From contig NZ_JACDDV010000019.1 in the NCBI RefSeq assembly GCF_013816785.1, forward strand, positions 1 through 36,105: DNA of 36,105 nt, written 5' to 3'. The position numbers and the translations under genes are program-made. Below the pieces are notes generated by a model that worked only from the letters and a program-made list of their open reading frames with translations, was not told the DNA's origin and did not search any database. How positions within the stretch are numbered: the stretch's first letter is position 1; every line of letters begins with the position of its first letter. Of the stretch, positions 19,338-28,839 are shown piece by piece. Origin of the DNA: Sphingomonas sp. (GTDB lineage: Bacteria; Pseudomonadota; Alphaproteobacteria; Sphingomonadales; Sphingomonadaceae).

Positions 19338-20528
19338 ATGGCGCTCGGCGCCCTGATTGGTGCTTATCAGGAAGACGATGCGGGCGGGCTTCGCGCGCTG
19401 CTGCCACTCGCCGGCCGCACCCTGATCGAATATCAGGCGCGCTGCCTCGCTGCCACCGGCGCGGCACCGGTGGTAATGCTGGTCGAGCGGGTGCCGGTCG
19501 CCTTGAACGACGCCATCGAGCGGCTGCGAAGCGAGGGGATCGTGGTGGTTCCGGTCAGCGATGGCGCCGAGGCGGCGACCCGATTCGGGCCCGGCGCGGA
19601 GCTGATCCTGCTGGCCGACGGAATAGCCCCTGACATGGGCGACCTGACGATGCTGGTCGAAGAAGCCGACACGGTGGTGATGACCCTCCCCGACCGTGAG
19701 GAATTCGCCGATTATGAACGCATCGACGCGAGCCACCGCTGGGCGGGGCTGGCGCGGGTCGATTCGGCGATGCTCGGCGCGACCGCGGCAATGCTCGGCG
19801 ACTGGGACCTCCAGTCGACCCTGCTCCGCCGCTCGATCCAGGCTGGCGCGCGGCAGCTTCCTTCGGCGGATGGCGACGGACGAGGGCCGTTCATGGCATC
19901 GAGCGCGGACGCCATGACGGGGTACGAGCGCCGCCTGCTGGTCGCGTCCCGCACGGCGCGCGAGGATGCGGTCAGCCGCTTTCTGCTGCCGCTGGTCGAG
20001 GAAATGGCGACCGAGAGGCTGATGGAAACCGGACTGCGCCCCGCCTGGTTGGTGCAGACCGCCTTGGTGTTGACGCTTGCCGCGGCATTCTGCCTGACGC
20101 GAGGATGGAGTTGGGCGGCGATCGCCATGCTCCTCCTGTCGACCCCTCTCGACCTTGTCGCGCAGCGCCTTGCACTGCTTCGGCTGAAGCCGCTCGGCCC
20201 GACCATGGCGTCGCGGCGGCTGTTATGGCCCGCGTCGGGGCTGGCGCTGCTCGCGCTCGGCTGGTTTGAAGCGCGGCACGGATCGGGCTGGGGAGCGATG
20301 GTCGCAGCGCTCGCTACCGTCGCATTCGGCGAGGCAGCACGGATCGAGCGGGGAACGCGCGATGTGCCAGGCAAGACCTGGTTGTTGTCGCGCCGCAACG
20401 CGATCTGGCTGGCGCTGCCGATGGCGATTGGCGGCTGGTGGAGCCTCTACCTTGGCTTCCTTGCTGCGTACGCAGCAGCCAGCTTCTTTCTGGTCCAGCA
20501 TGTCCGTCACCGCGTCGAACGCGATTGA
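19338..20528 (+). CDS. Degenerate nucleotidyltransferase / CDP-alcohol phosphatidyltransferase-like fusion
   Basis: The protein has 396 residues from ATG 19338, preceded by a GGGGGA ribosome-binding site. Residues 1 to about 130 look like a MobA/sugar-nucleotidyltransferase fold (LLPLAGRTLIEYQARCLAATGA, here read in two parts, then AELILLADG). They lack the usual glycine-rich GxGxR loop. Residues about 200-396 include SRFLLPLVEEMATERL followed by several membrane segments, as in CDP-alcohol phosphatidyltransferases. The expected D-x2-D-G-x2-A-R signature is replaced by D272-LVAQRLAL. The arrangement recalls the two-domain enzymes that make CDP-inositol and di-myo-inositol-phosphate phosphate. 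I infer a descendant that has lost catalysis; the substrate is unknown. Confidence 0.7.
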   Translation: MALGALIGAYQEDDAGGLRALLPLAGRTLIEYQARCLAATGAAPVVMLVERVPVALNDAIERLRSEGIVVVPVSDGAEAATRFGPGAELILLADGIAPDMGDLTMLVEEADTVVMTLPDREEFADYERIDASHRWAGLARVDSAMLGATAAMLGDWDLQSTLLRRSIQAGARQLPSADGDGRGPFMASSADAMTGYERRLLVASRTAREDAVSRFLLPLVEEMATERLMETGLRPAWLVQTALVLTLAAAFCLTRGWSWAAIAMLLLSTPLDLVAQRLALLRLKPLGPTMASRRLLWPASGLALLALGWFEARHGSGWGAMVAALATVAFGEAARIERGTRDVPGKTWLLSRRNAIWLALPMAIGGWWSLYLGFLAAYAAASFFLVQHVRHRVERD

Positions 20529-20554
20529 CTGGGCGTTAACCCCGTCTGTTCTAT
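20525..20554 (+). promoter_or_regulatory. Possible promoter of the DUF2336-like/kinase pair
   Basis: TTGACT at 20525-20530 and TTCTAT at 20549-20554 are separated by 18 bp, a plausible sigma-70-type pair. The predicted start of transcription falls within a few bases of ATG 20564, so the message would be leaderless or nearly so unless ATG 20567 or a later start is used. The -35 overlaps the end of the upstream fusion gene. This rests on pattern only. Confidence 0.3.
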
Positions 20555-20563
20555 ACCGGCGGG

Positions 20564-21580
20564 ATGATGCCCGTGGAATGGCCGCTTGCTGCGCCCGCAG
20601 CCGACCGCCCGCTCGACACCGCGCGCCCGCGTGCGGCACGCGAGCGGCTGGCCATCGTGCGCGCTGATTTCTTTCTCGACGAAAGCGGTCGGCTGACCGA
20701 CGAGGAGCGGTCGCTGATGGCGGCCATGCTGCGCGGCCTGATCAGCGACATTGGTGACGAGATAATTGCGGCGCTGCCGGCCTTTTTGGCGGCCCATGCC
20801 GACGCGGGGCGCGACACGCTTTACCGGCAGCTTCGCAACACCGGCCTGGTCGAGCGCGATGGACTGGTCGCGCTCCTCCTTCGCCGGGCCGACGAGCAAC
20901 AGCTGTCGGCGCGCATGGAACGCGGCGGCGACGCGTTTGTCGCAACCCTTGTCGGTGATGCTGACGCGCCGGTGGCCGACGCGGCCATGGGGCTGACGGT
21001 GGCACGCGGCCGACGCCGCGACCGGTTCGGGCGCCTGGGCATCGAATTTGACGACCTTGCCGCGGAAGATGCGGTGGCGCTGGCTTATGCTGTTGCCGGG
21101 GTATTGCGGGAGCAGATCGAGGGTGAAGCCGACCAGCTGCTGGCGCTGGCGGCGCAGGCGTTGCTGGTCCGCCACGACGAGGGCAAGCGGCTAGATGCCG
21201 CGGTCGCGGCGCTGGCCCGGGCACTCGACGCGGCCGGGCGTAGTGATGACGCCATGTTGGGCCAGATTGCGCAGGCCGGCGACGCCGCGCTGCTCGTCGC
21301 GCTGCTTTCCCGGCGGGCCGGGATCGAAGGCGCCGACGGATGGGCATTTTTCAGCGGTGGAGAGGCCATGATGCTGGCTCGGTTGGCCGGTTGCGAGCGG
21401 GGTACCGCGGCGCAGATTCTCGCCGCGTTCGACGCGTTGTTCGGCCTTGGCGCGCCCGATCGCGCGATCGAACGGTTCGATGCCCTTGACGACGATCAGG
21501 TCACGCGCTGCCGCGGCTGGCTGCGCCTCGACCCTCATTACCGCGCTGCCCGCGACATCCTTGAAGCCCGAAATGGCTAG
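20564..21580 (+). CDS. DUF2336-like protein preceding a sensor kinase
   Basis: The 338-residue protein is soluble and mainly helical, rich in A, L, R and D, with HEAT-like spacing. RLTDEERSLMAAMLRGLI, the GLVERDGLVALLLRRADEQQ segment and the later GRLGIEFDDLAAEDAVALAY region resemble DUF2336, a family common in alphaproteobacteria and often near signalling genes. No catalytic motif is visible. The stop overlaps the kinase-like gene by 8 bp (ATG 21573, TAG ending 21580), so the two are almost certainly co-expressed. It may regulate or act as a partner of that protein. Family assignment is from memory of the pattern. Confidence 0.72.
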   Translation: MMPVEWPLAAPAADRPLDTARPRAARERLAIVRADFFLDESGRLTDEERSLMAAMLRGLISDIGDEIIAALPAFLAAHADAGRDTLYRQLRNTGLVERDGLVALLLRRADEQQLSARMERGGDAFVATLVGDADAPVADAAMGLTVARGRRRDRFGRLGIEFDDLAAEDAVALAYAVAGVLREQIEGEADQLLALAAQALLVRHDEGKRLDAAVAALARALDAAGRSDDAMLGQIAQAGDAALLVALLSRRAGIEGADGWAFFSGGEAMMLARLAGCERGTAAQILAAFDALFGLGAPDRAIERFDALDDDQVTRCRGWLRLDPHYRAARDILEARNG

Positions 21581-22904
21581 CGCACCCTCCGACCGTGGGC
21601 CGGTCCGCGGGCGCGTCGACGCGGAAGGCCGCTTGGTGTCGGCCGATCCGGATTTGCTGCGCTTGCAGGAAGCCGCGGGATCGAGTCTTGGCGCGCCGTT
21701 GGCGCTACCGCAACTTGCCGCCGTCGTGCGCTCGGCGTTCAAGCTGGGCGTCCCCTTGTCGCGCTCGGTGATCGCCGCATCGGCCGATCAGGATTTCGAT
21801 CTGTGGGTCCGCGCCGAGCCGGATGCCGAGGGCGCGGATTTTTCGATCGAAGGCTGGAAATCGCGCCCGCCCGCACCGCCGCGTCTGACGCTGGTTGGGT
21901 CCGAACCTGCCGCGGCCGAAACCGTCGCGGCGCAATCCCATGAATTTACCGTTGATGTCGGATTGAAGATTGCGGCCGTCGACGCTGCGCTAGCCGCGCG
22001 CCTTGGTGTGTCGGAAAGCGAGAGCGTGGGTCAGCCGCTGACCCGTTTCTTCATGCTGGTCGACGACGGCGATGGTCAGATGCCGCTGTTAACGGCACTG
22101 GGCGGGCGCCAGGATTTCGAGGGTCAGCAGGCCACATTACGGTCAGATCCGAACGTTCGCGTGACCTTGTCGGGCACTGCGAAGCAGGCCGCGACCGGTC
22201 GCTTCGAGGGTTTCGAAGGGCACGTCGACTTTGGCGGTGCCGAGGGCCCGGGCGAGGCTCCCGGCCTGTTCGATCCGGCGCTTGACGAGGCGCTCCGGTC
22301 GCCGCTCGACCGGATCATCGCCGCCGCCGACCGCATTGTCGATCGCACCGACGGCCCGCTTCGCAGCGAATACGCGGCCTACGCCGGCGATATCTCGGCG
22401 GCCGGCCGCCATCTGCTGTCGGTAATTCGGGTCATGACCGAGCAGCCAGGTGGCGATGTTGACCGGATCGACCTCGCCTTGTCCGTCGCCGAGGCTGTCC
22501 AGCTGGTCCAAGCGCGCGCCGACGAGCGCGATATCGCCATTGCGGTGGCGGGCGGAGCGTCGCCGATGCCAGCCCATGCCGAGGCCCGCGCCACGGTCCA
22601 AATCCTGGTCAATATCATCGGCAACGCGATTCGCCATTCGCCGGAAAAAACCGCGATTTCAATCCATCTTGAGACATCGGGTGGCAAGGCGCGCGTGACC
22701 GTCGGTGATCAGGGCCCGGGCATCGACCCGGCCGACCAGCAACGCATCTTCGAACGATACGAGCGGGTCGGCGATGCGCCCGTCGGGACCGGCTTGGGCC
22801 TCGCTATCGCCCGCCGATTGGCCAGGTCGATGGGTGGCGATATCGAGCTGCACAGCGCGCGGGGTGAGGGCGCCCGTTTCACGCTCGTGCTGGCGTCTGC
22901 CTAG
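21573..22904 (+). CDS. Sensor histidine-kinase-like protein lacking the phosphoacceptor histidine
   Basis: The protein has 443 residues from ATG 21573. It has no membrane segment, so it is cytoplasmic. The first ~230 residues include a PAS-like region. The dimerisation helix has E239[10 protein letters not shown] where the usual H-box reads H-E-L-R-T-P-L, so the histidine position is glutamate. The ATPase domain is intact: N-box N351 in [14 protein letters not shown]379-QGPGI, and [18 protein letters not shown]. It can probably bind ATP but not use the canonical phosphorylation route. The only nearby histidine is in [10 protein letters not shown], at the end of the helical pair. It overlaps the DUF2336-like gene. 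Its TAG shares CTAG with the convergent gltA stop. Confidence 0.85.
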   Translation: MASAPSDRGPVRGRVDAEGRLVSADPDLLRLQEAAGSSLGAPLALPQLAAVVRSAFKLGVPLSRSVIAASADQDFDLWVRAEPDAEGADFSIEGWKSRPPAPPRLTLVGSEPAAAETVAAQSHEFTVDVGLKIAAVDAALAARLGVSESESVGQPLTRFFMLVDDGDGQMPLLTALGGRQDFEGQQATLRSDPNVRVTLSGTAKQAATGRFEGFEGHVDFGGAEGPGEAPGLFDPALDEALRSPLDRIIAAADRIVDRTDGPLRSEYAAYAGDISAAGRHLLSVIRVMTEQPGGDVDRIDLALSVAEAVQLVQARADERDIAIAVAGGASPMPAHAEARATVQILVNIIGNAIRHSPEKTAISIHLETSGGKARVTVGDQGPGIDPADQQRIFERYERVGDAPVGTGLGLAIARRLARSMGGDIELHSARGEGARFTLVLASA

Positions 22905-24187
22905 CGCTCCTTGACGGGCACATAGTCGCGCTGCGTCGCGCCGACGTAGAGCTGGCGTGGGCGGCCGATTTTCTGCTCGGGATCGGAAATCATCTCATTC
23001 CATTGCGCGACCCACCCGACGGTGCGGGCGATCGCAAACAGCACGGTAAACATTTCGGTCGGAAAGCCGATCGCGTTCAAGATGACGCCCGAATAGAAAT
23101 CGACGTTGGGATAGAGCTTTTTCTCGATGAAATATTCGTCGTGCAGCGCGATCTGCTCGAGCTCCTGGGCGACGTCGAGCACCGGATCGGAGATGTTGAG
23201 TTCCTTGAGCACGGCTTGGGCGGTCGCTTGCATGACCTTCGCGCGCGGGTCGTAATTCTTGTACACCCGATGACCGAAGCCCATCAGGCGGAACGGGTCA
23301 TTCTTGTCCTTGGCACGGGCGATATATTCGGGGATGCGTTTCACGGTGCCGATTTCGCGCAGCATGTTGAGCGCGGCCTCGTTGGCGCCGCCGTGGGCCG
23401 GCCCCCACAGGCAGGCAATGCCGGCGGCGATGCAGGCGAAAGGATTGGCGCCCGACGATCCGGCCAGACGCACGGTCGAGGTCGAGGCATTCTGCTCATG
23501 GTCGGCGTGGAGGATGAAAATCCGCTCCATCGCCTTTTCGACGATCGGGTTGATCTCATAAGGTTCGGCCGGGACGCCGAAGGTCAGGCGCAGGAAGTTG
23601 CCGGTATAGCTGAGGCCGTTCTGTGGATAGAGAAACGGCTGCCCCACTGAATATTTAAACGCCATTGCCGCCAGCGTCGGCATCTTGGCGATCAGCCGGT
23701 GAGAGGCGATCAGACGCTGCTGCGGATCGGTGATGTCGGTCGAATCATGATAGAATGCGGAAAGCGCCCCGACCACGCCGCACATGATCGCCATCGGGTG
23801 AGCGTCGCGGCGAAACCCTCGATAAAAGGTCGCCAGCTGCTCGTGGACCATCGTGTGGCGGGTGATTGTGTAACTGAACTCGTCGAGCTCCTTTTGCTTG
23901 GGCAGATCGCCGTGAAGCAACAAATAGGCAACTTCCATGAAGTTCGATTTTTCGGCCAGCTGGTCGATCGGAAAGCCACGGTGCAGCAAGATGCCCTGAT
24001 CGCCGTCGATATAGGTGATCGCGCTTTGGCACGACGCGGTCGAGGTGAAGCCGGGGTCGTAGGTAAACATCCCCGTATCACCGTAGAATTTGCGGATATC
24101 GACGACATCGGGGCCGACTGAGCCGTTGAGCAACGGATAGGTGAAATCGCCGCTTGTCGTCTTCAGGGAGGCGGTTTTGTCGGTCAT
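22901..24187 (-). CDS. gltA: Citrate synthase
   Basis: Citrate synthase condenses acetyl-CoA and oxaloacetate at the entry to the TCA cycle. The 428-residue length is typical of the larger, NADH-sensitive type found in Gram-negative bacteria. Active-site regions are [30 protein letters not shown] and [16 protein letters not shown], with the catalytic aspartate region in NVDFYSG. Its ATG overlaps the gltX stop (ATGA on the minus strand, 24184-24187), indicating co-translation. Its stop overlaps the convergent kinase-like gene by 4 bp. Confidence 0.98.
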   Translation of the reverse strand: MTDKTASLKTTSGDFTYPLLNGSVGPDVVDIRKFYGDTGMFTYDPGFTSTASCQSAITYIDGDQGILLHRGFPIDQLAEKSNFMEVAYLLLHGDLPKQKELDEFSYTITRHTMVHEQLATFYRGFRRDAHPMAIMCGVVGALSAFYHDSTDITDPQQRLIASHRLIAKMPTLAAMAFKYSVGQPFLYPQNGLSYTGNFLRLTFGVPAEPYEINPIVEKAMERIFILHADHEQNASTSTVRLAGSSGANPFACIAAGIACLWGPAHGGANEAALNMLREIGTVKRIPEYIARAKDKNDPFRLMGFGHRVYKNYDPRAKVMQATAQAVLKELNISDPVLDVAQELEQIALHDEYFIEKKLYPNVDFYSGVILNAIGFPTEMFTVLFAIARTVGWVAQWNEMISDPEQKIGRPRQLYVGATQRDYVPVKER

Positions 24188-25605
24188 CCATTCGGCTCCA
24201 GCGTTTGATCGGCGATGCGCGCCAGGCTCTCGTCTTTTCCAAGCAGGACAAGGACGTCGAAGATACCCGGCGAGGTCGCCTTGCCCGTCAGCGCCGCGCG
24301 TAGCGGCTGAGCCAGTTTTCCTAGCTTAAGTCCATTATCCTCGGCAACCTCCCGCACTGCAGCATCAAGGTCGTCGTGCGTCCAACTCACGAGCGATGAC
24401 AGGGCTGCAAGGGCGAGAGCCAGTAGGCCGCGGGCTTCATCGGTCAGCGAGGTAGCGGCCTTGTCGTCGATAACCAGCGGTCGCGCGGCGAACAGAAATT
24501 GCGCCCCCTCGGCCAACTGGTTGAGATCGTGCGCGCGCGCCTTCAGTTCGGGCATCGCGCGGACGAGCAGGTCGCGCGCCGCCTCATCGATGTTCAGCTT
24601 TGGAGCGATCAGCGCCGCTAGCCGTCCGTCATCGCCCTCGCGCATATAATGGCCGTTCAGGTTTTCGAGCTTCTTGAGGTCGAAGCGCGACGGGCTTTTG
24701 CCGACATGATCTAGGTCGAACCACTCGATCGCCTGCTCGCGGCTGATAATCTCGTCATCGCCATGGCCCCAGCCGAGCCGTAGAAGATAGTTGAACAGCG
24801 CTTCGGGCAGGATGCCGAGGTCGTCGCGATAGGTATCGACGCCGAGCGCGCCGTGGCGCTTGCTGAGCTTCGCCCCATCGGCCCCATGGATCAGCGGGAT
24901 GTGGGCGTAAGTCGGCTCCGCCCAACCCATCGCCCGGACGATCGCCAGCTGGCGGAACGCATTGTTCAGATGGTCGTCGCCGCGGATGACATGGGTCACG
25001 CCCATGTCATGATCGTCGACCACTACCGCCAGCATGTAGGTCGGCGTGCGGTCGGACCTCAGCAGGACGAAATCGTCGATCTCGGCATTAGCGACTGTAA
25101 CTGGGCCCTGGACCAAGTCGTGAAGGGCCGTTTCACCTTCGGTGGGCGTCTTGATGCGGACTACATGCGGTTTGCCGGCCTCCGTATCGCCCGGCTGGCG
25201 GTCGCGCCATTCGCTTTCGAGGCGGAATGGGCGGCGCCCGGCCTGCGCCTGCTCGCGCCGCGTGGTTAGTTCCTCGGGTGTCAAATAGCAGCGATAGGCG
25301 TGGCCGGCGTCAAGCAGCGCCTCGACCATCTCGCGATGCCGGGCGGAGCGCGCGAATTGGAACACCGGCTCGCCATCGCCTTCGAGACCGAGCCAGCTCA
25401 GCCCGTCGAGGATGGCGTCGATCGCCGGCTGGGTCGAGCGGGCGCGGTCGGTGTCCTCGATGCGCAGGTGATATTGGCCGGCGTGGTGGCGCGCGAACAA
25501 CCAGTTGAACAGCGCGGTCCTCGCTCCGCCAATATGGAGATAGCCGGTCGGCGACGGGGCGAAGCGCGTCACGACCCCCGATATTTGGCTGTTTCCGCTG
25601 GTCAC
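24184..25605 (-). CDS. gltX: Glutamate--tRNA ligase
   Basis: This is a class I aminoacyl-tRNA synthetase charging tRNA-Glu. The protein has 473 residues from GTG 25605. The HIGH-type motif is in [20 protein letters not shown] close to the N-terminus, and the KMSKS-type motif is [12 protein letters not shown] is chosen because similarity begins just after it ([18 protein letters not shown]); the frame upstream overlaps comEC antisense and has no similarity. A weak GAGAAAAA stretch precedes it. Whether it is discriminating cannot be judged from the sequence alone. Confidence 0.96.
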   Translation of the reverse strand: MTSGNSQISGVVTRFAPSPTGYLHIGGARTALFNWLFARHHAGQYHLRIEDTDRARSTQPAIDAILDGLSWLGLEGDGEPVFQFARSARHREMVEALLDAGHAYRCYLTPEELTTRREQAQAGRRPFRLESEWRDRQPGDTEAGKPHVVRIKTPTEGETALHDLVQGPVTVANAEIDDFVLLRSDRTPTYMLAVVVDDHDMGVTHVIRGDDHLNNAFRQLAIVRAMGWAEPTYAHIPLIHGADGAKLSKRHGALGVDTYRDDLGILPEALFNYLLRLGWGHGDDEIISREQAIEWFDLDHVGKSPSRFDLKKLENLNGHYMREGDDGRLAALIAPKLNIDEAARDLLVRAMPELKARAHDLNQLAEGAQFLFAARPLVIDDKAATSLTDEARGLLALALAALSSLVSWTHDDLDAAVREVAEDNGLKLGKLAQPLRAALTGKATSPGIFDVLVLLGKDESLARIADQTLEPNG

Positions 25606-25654
25606 TTTTTCTCGCTTGCGCTCCGGCGCGCTTTCCTTTTGTCTGCGCGGGCCG

Positions 25655-27904
25655 ATGGACTGGACGAGCGCCCCTATCATAGAGGATGCGCCGGCGGAAC
25701 CGGCGCGTGGACAGTTGTCGGTTGCGTTCCTGATCGCGTTCCGGGCACGCGTCGAGGCCCGGCTAGACGCCGAGCGCGCCCAGCTTCCTTTATGGTTCGT
25801 CATCGCTTTCGGGGCCGGGATCGCGGGATGGCTGTGGCTACCCGGCCCGCATCAATGGTCCGCGTTCATCGCCTTTGCGCTGGCACTGGCGTCGGCCGGG
25901 TTGACCGAGGGCCGCGGACGGCTTGCGCGATCGCTGTTTTGGGGCGGTATGGCGCTGGCTGTCGGCTGCGGCCTTATCTGGTGGCGCAGTGATCGTCTCG
26001 CCGCGCCAAGGCTCGATCGGCCGCAAGTTGTCCAGATCGAAGCGCGAGTCGAGGCGCTCGAACCGCGTGCCGCCAAAGGCGATATACGGCTGACGTTGGC
26101 GCCCGCCGGCGAGGCGCTTCCGCCCCGCATCCGCGTCACCATTCCCGAGGATGTGGCGCCGCCCGGGCTGGGGCAGGGCGCGACGATTCGGGTCCGCGCC
26201 CGCCTTCAACCACCACCGCTGATGGCGCTGCCTGGCGGCCACGACTTTGCGCGCGACGCGTGGTTTCGGAAGATTGGCGCAGTCGGGCGCTCGCTCGGAC
26301 CGGTCGAGGTCATTTCGCCATCGCGCGGCGGTGGACTGGATGCGCTCCGCGACCGATTGGGAAAGCATATCCGCAGTCGACTTCCCGGTCCCAGCGGGGC
26401 TATCGCCACCGCGCTTGCGACGGGCGATCAATCCCCGGTCGGCGAGGAGGATGCGGATGCGATGCGCCGCTCTGGGCTCGCCCACCTGCTGTCGGTCAGC
26501 GGTCTGCATATCGCCGCGGTGATCGGCGCAGTTATGTTCCTGGCCCTTCGCGTGCTGGCGCTGAGCGAGCGGCTCGCGCTGCGGTTCAACCTGGTGCTGG
26601 TCGCGGCCGGAGCGGGAGCGCTCGTCGGAATTGGCTACACGCTGCTGACCGGCATGCAGGTGCCCACGGTGCGCTCGTGCATCGCCGCGCTGCTGGTCCT
26701 TGGCGGGCTGGCGCTAGGGCGAGAGGCGATCAGCCTGCGCCTGGTCGCGGTCGGCGCGCTGGTGGTGATGATCTTTTGCCCCGAAGCCATCGCTGGTGCC
26801 AGCTTCCAGCTGAGCTTCGCCGCGGTGACCGCGATCATTGCGCTTCACAAATGGCGGCCGGTGCACGACACACTCGCCGCTCGCGACGAAATCCTGCCAG
26901 CGCGATTCGTGCGAAGCCTCGCCGGACTGCTCGTCACCGGCTTGGTCGTCGAAATCGCGCTGATGCCGTTCGCGCTCTATCATTTCCACCGGGCGGGGCT
27001 GTTCGGCGTGCTCGCCAACATGATCGCTGTCCCGCTGACGACGTTCATCATCATGCCGCTTGAGGGCGGCGCATTGCTGCTCGACTCGGTCGGGGCGGGC
27101 GCGCCCTTATGGGCCGCGACCGGTTGGTCGATCGACCTGATGCTCGCCATCGCCCACCACGTCGGATCGGCTAAGGGTGCGGTGGCGATGCTGCCAACGA
27201 TGCCCATTTGGGCATTTGCCTCCATGGTTCTCGGCGGCCTGTGGCTGTGCTTGTGGCGATCGCGGCTCAGTCGCTGGGGAATGGTGCCGATCGTCCTGGG
27301 AGCCTCGGGAGCGGCGCTGGCGCCGTCACCCGACCTGCTCGTTACCGGCGACGGCCGCCATCTTGCGTTGGTGCGCGAAGACGGGGTTCCGCTTCTTCTG
27401 CGCAGCCGCAGCGGCGATTTCGTCCGCGACCTGATGAGCGAGGCGGCGGCTTACGACGGCGATCCGCTCAACCTCGACGAACAACGCTTCGCCCGCTGCA
27501 CCAGGGACGCCTGCCTGGTCGATATCCTCCGCGACGGACACGCTTGGCGCCTGCTAGCGATCCGCAGCAAGGATCGCATCGATTGGGCGCAGCTGACTCA
27601 GGCATGCGCCGATGCCGACATCGTCGTCGCCGAGCGCCGTCTGCCGCGCAGCTGCAAACCACGCTGGCTCAAGCTTGACCGCGCCTATCTCGAGCGCAGC
27701 GGCGGCTTGGCCATCTATCTTGGCGAAAGTCCGAATGTCGTAAGCGTTGCCGAGCAGGTACGCGATCACCCTTGGGCCGGCGCGCCTATTCCTCGCCGGC
27801 CTTTTGCCACACCGCGAGCTCGCTTCCCGACGGATCGACGAAGTGGAACCGACGCCCGCCTGGAAACGCAAAGATCGCCCGGGCAATCACCCCGCCAGCC
27901 TTGA
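25655..27904 (+). CDS. comEC: ComEC/Rec2 family DNA-uptake channel protein
   Basis: ComEC is the inner-membrane channel for transforming DNA in competent bacteria. The protein has about 749 residues from ATG 25655. A cytoplasmic N-terminus and two or more membrane segments are followed by a DUF4131-like domain. The competence domain carries the signature [13 protein letters not shown] at about residue 277, then many membrane segments to about residue 550. The C-terminal part ([20 protein letters not shown]) resembles the reduced extracellular tail in sphingomonads rather than a complete metallo-beta-lactamase domain. The last ~40 codons run antisense through the VOC gene, and this low-complexity tail (basic, P-rich) may be a read-through extension. 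Confidence 0.9.
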   Translation: MDWTSAPIIEDAPAEPARGQLSVAFLIAFRARVEARLDAERAQLPLWFVIAFGAGIAGWLWLPGPHQWSAFIAFALALASAGLTEGRGRLARSLFWGGMALAVGCGLIWWRSDRLAAPRLDRPQVVQIEARVEALEPRAAKGDIRLTLAPAGEALPPRIRVTIPEDVAPPGLGQGATIRVRARLQPPPLMALPGGHDFARDAWFRKIGAVGRSLGPVEVISPSRGGGLDALRDRLGKHIRSRLPGPSGAIATALATGDQSPVGEEDADAMRRSGLAHLLSVSGLHIAAVIGAVMFLALRVLALSERLALRFNLVLVAAGAGALVGIGYTLLTGMQVPTVRSCIAALLVLGGLALGREAISLRLVAVGALVVMIFCPEAIAGASFQLSFAAVTAIIALHKWRPVHDTLAARDEILPARFVRSLAGLLVTGLVVEIALMPFALYHFHRAGLFGVLANMIAVPLTTFIIMPLEGGALLLDSVGAGAPLWAATGWSIDLMLAIAHHVGSAKGAVAMLPTMPIWAFASMVLGGLWLCLWRSRLSRWGMVPIVLGASGAALAPSPDLLVTGDGRHLALVREDGVPLLLRSRSGDFVRDLMSEAAAYDGDPLNLDEQRFARCTRDACLVDILRDGHAWRLLAIRSKDRIDWAQLTQACADADIVVAERRLPRSCKPRWLKLDRAYLERSGGLAIYLGESPNVVSVAEQVRDHPWAGAPIPRRPFATPRARFPTDRRSGTDARLETQRSPGQSPRQP

Positions 27905-28133
27905 TCACCGCATCGAATGCGGCCTCGACGTCATTGACGCGGATCACTGGCAACGGCGCCGACAGTGCGTCGGCCGGCTGACCGTTCAATCCGACATCGA
28001 CATCGCCATTGGTCGTTGCCGCATAGTCCGGTCCATAATCGGCGAAATCCCAGTCGAATGCCTTGGCGTAAAAGCCGCGCGTCAACTCATGCGCCGTCAC
28101 GCTCGGCAATTCGACATAATCGATTCGGGCCAT
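27786..28133 (-). CDS. VOC (glyoxalase/bleomycin-resistance) family protein
   Basis: The 115-residue single-module VOC protein has the beginning IDYVELPS, the motif GFYAKAFDWDF and the end [15 protein letters not shown], which contains the family's usual C-terminal metal-binding or structural glutamate. The substrate cannot be inferred. The ATG at 28133 lies one base from the lexA stop, so it is probably transcribed with lexA. The 3' 119 bp are overlapped by comEC on the opposite strand. Confidence 0.88.
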   Translation of the reverse strand: MARIDYVELPSVTAHELTRGFYAKAFDWDFADYGPDYAATTNGDVDVGLNGQPADALSAPLPVIRVNDVEAAFDAVIKAGGVIARAIFAFPGGRRFHFVDPSGSELAVWQKAGEE

Positions 28134-28134
28134 T

Positions 28135-28779
28135 TCAATAGCGCCGGATCAGGCCCGCCAGCCGGCCCTGGATGGTGATTTGCTCGGGGCGATAACGCTG
28201 CGCTTGATAATGGCGGTTGGCCGGGTCGAGGCGGACCATCGACCCTTCGCGGCGAAAGGTCTTCAGGGTCGCTTCGGCCTCATCGATCAACGCGACGACA
28301 ATTTCCCCGTCGCGAGCCGTGTCGACGCGCCGGATGAGGGCGAAATCGCCGTCCAAAATACCTTCCTCGACCATTGAATCGCCTGACACCTCGAGCGCGT
28401 AATGCTCGCCCGGCCCAAGCAGCGCTGCCGGTACCGCGAAACCCTCGGTCCCCTGCAGCGCCTCGACCGGCGTGCCGGCGGCAATGCGCCCGTGCATGGG
28501 AATTTCGATCGTGTCATTGGCGGGTGCCGCGGCGATCGACGGTGGCGCGGGCATGGACGCCCCGATCTCCGGCATTCGCACAACCTCCAGCGCTCGCGCC
28601 CGGTTGGGCAGGCGGCGAATGAACTGCCGCTCCTCGAGCGCGCCTATCAGCCGATGGACTCCCGATTTCGACTTCAAATCGAGCGCCTCGCGCATTTCGT
28701 CGAAACTCGGGCTGACGCCCGTTGCCGACAGTCGTTCGTGGATGAAGTTGAGCAATTCATGCTGCTTCGAGGTGAGCAT
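28135..28779 (-). CDS. lexA: LexA SOS repressor
   Basis: LexA represses DNA-damage genes and self-cleaves when RecA is activated. The protein has 214 residues from ATG 28779, preceded by GGGAGA. The N-terminal winged helix has [13 protein letters not shown] and [25 protein letters not shown]. The cleavage site A101-G102 ([13 protein letters not shown]), nucleophile S135 (VSGDSM) and general base K173 (EATLKTF) are all present, so auto-cleavage should be intact. It is preceded by a well-formed promoter with a GTTC-N7-GTTC operator, consistent with autoregulation. Confidence 0.98.
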   Translation of the reverse strand: MLTSKQHELLNFIHERLSATGVSPSFDEMREALDLKSKSGVHRLIGALEERQFIRRLPNRARALEVVRMPEIGASMPAPPSIAAAPANDTIEIPMHGRIAAGTPVEALQGTEGFAVPAALLGPGEHYALEVSGDSMVEEGILDGDFALIRRVDTARDGEIVVALIDEAEATLKTFRREGSMVRLDPANRHYQAQRYRPEQITIQGRLAGLIRRY

Positions 28780-28796
28780 CGGCGTCTCCCGTTTCG

Positions 28797-28811
28797 GAAC
28801 GAACGGTGAAC
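28797..28811 (-). promoter_or_regulatory. LexA operator (SOS box) of lexA
   Basis: On the minus strand the sequence is GTTCACCGTTCGTTC, a perfect match to the alphaproteobacterial direct-repeat LexA site GTTC-N7-GTTC. An additional GTTC lies within the spacer. It sits between the -10 and the start codon, 18-32 bases upstream of ATG 28779, where bound LexA would block transcription. Confidence 0.85.
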
Positions 28812-28839
28812 GTGTAGGAAACGAAACGGCGCTCGTCAA
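28811..28839 (-). promoter_or_regulatory. lexA promoter (-35 and -10)
   Basis: On the minus strand, TTGACG (28834-28839) and TACACG (28811-28816) are separated by 17 bp. The -35 covers the trpG stop codon (28836-28838), so lexA can be transcribed from within the 3' end of trpG. The last base of the -10 is the first base of the LexA operator. Confidence 0.7.
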
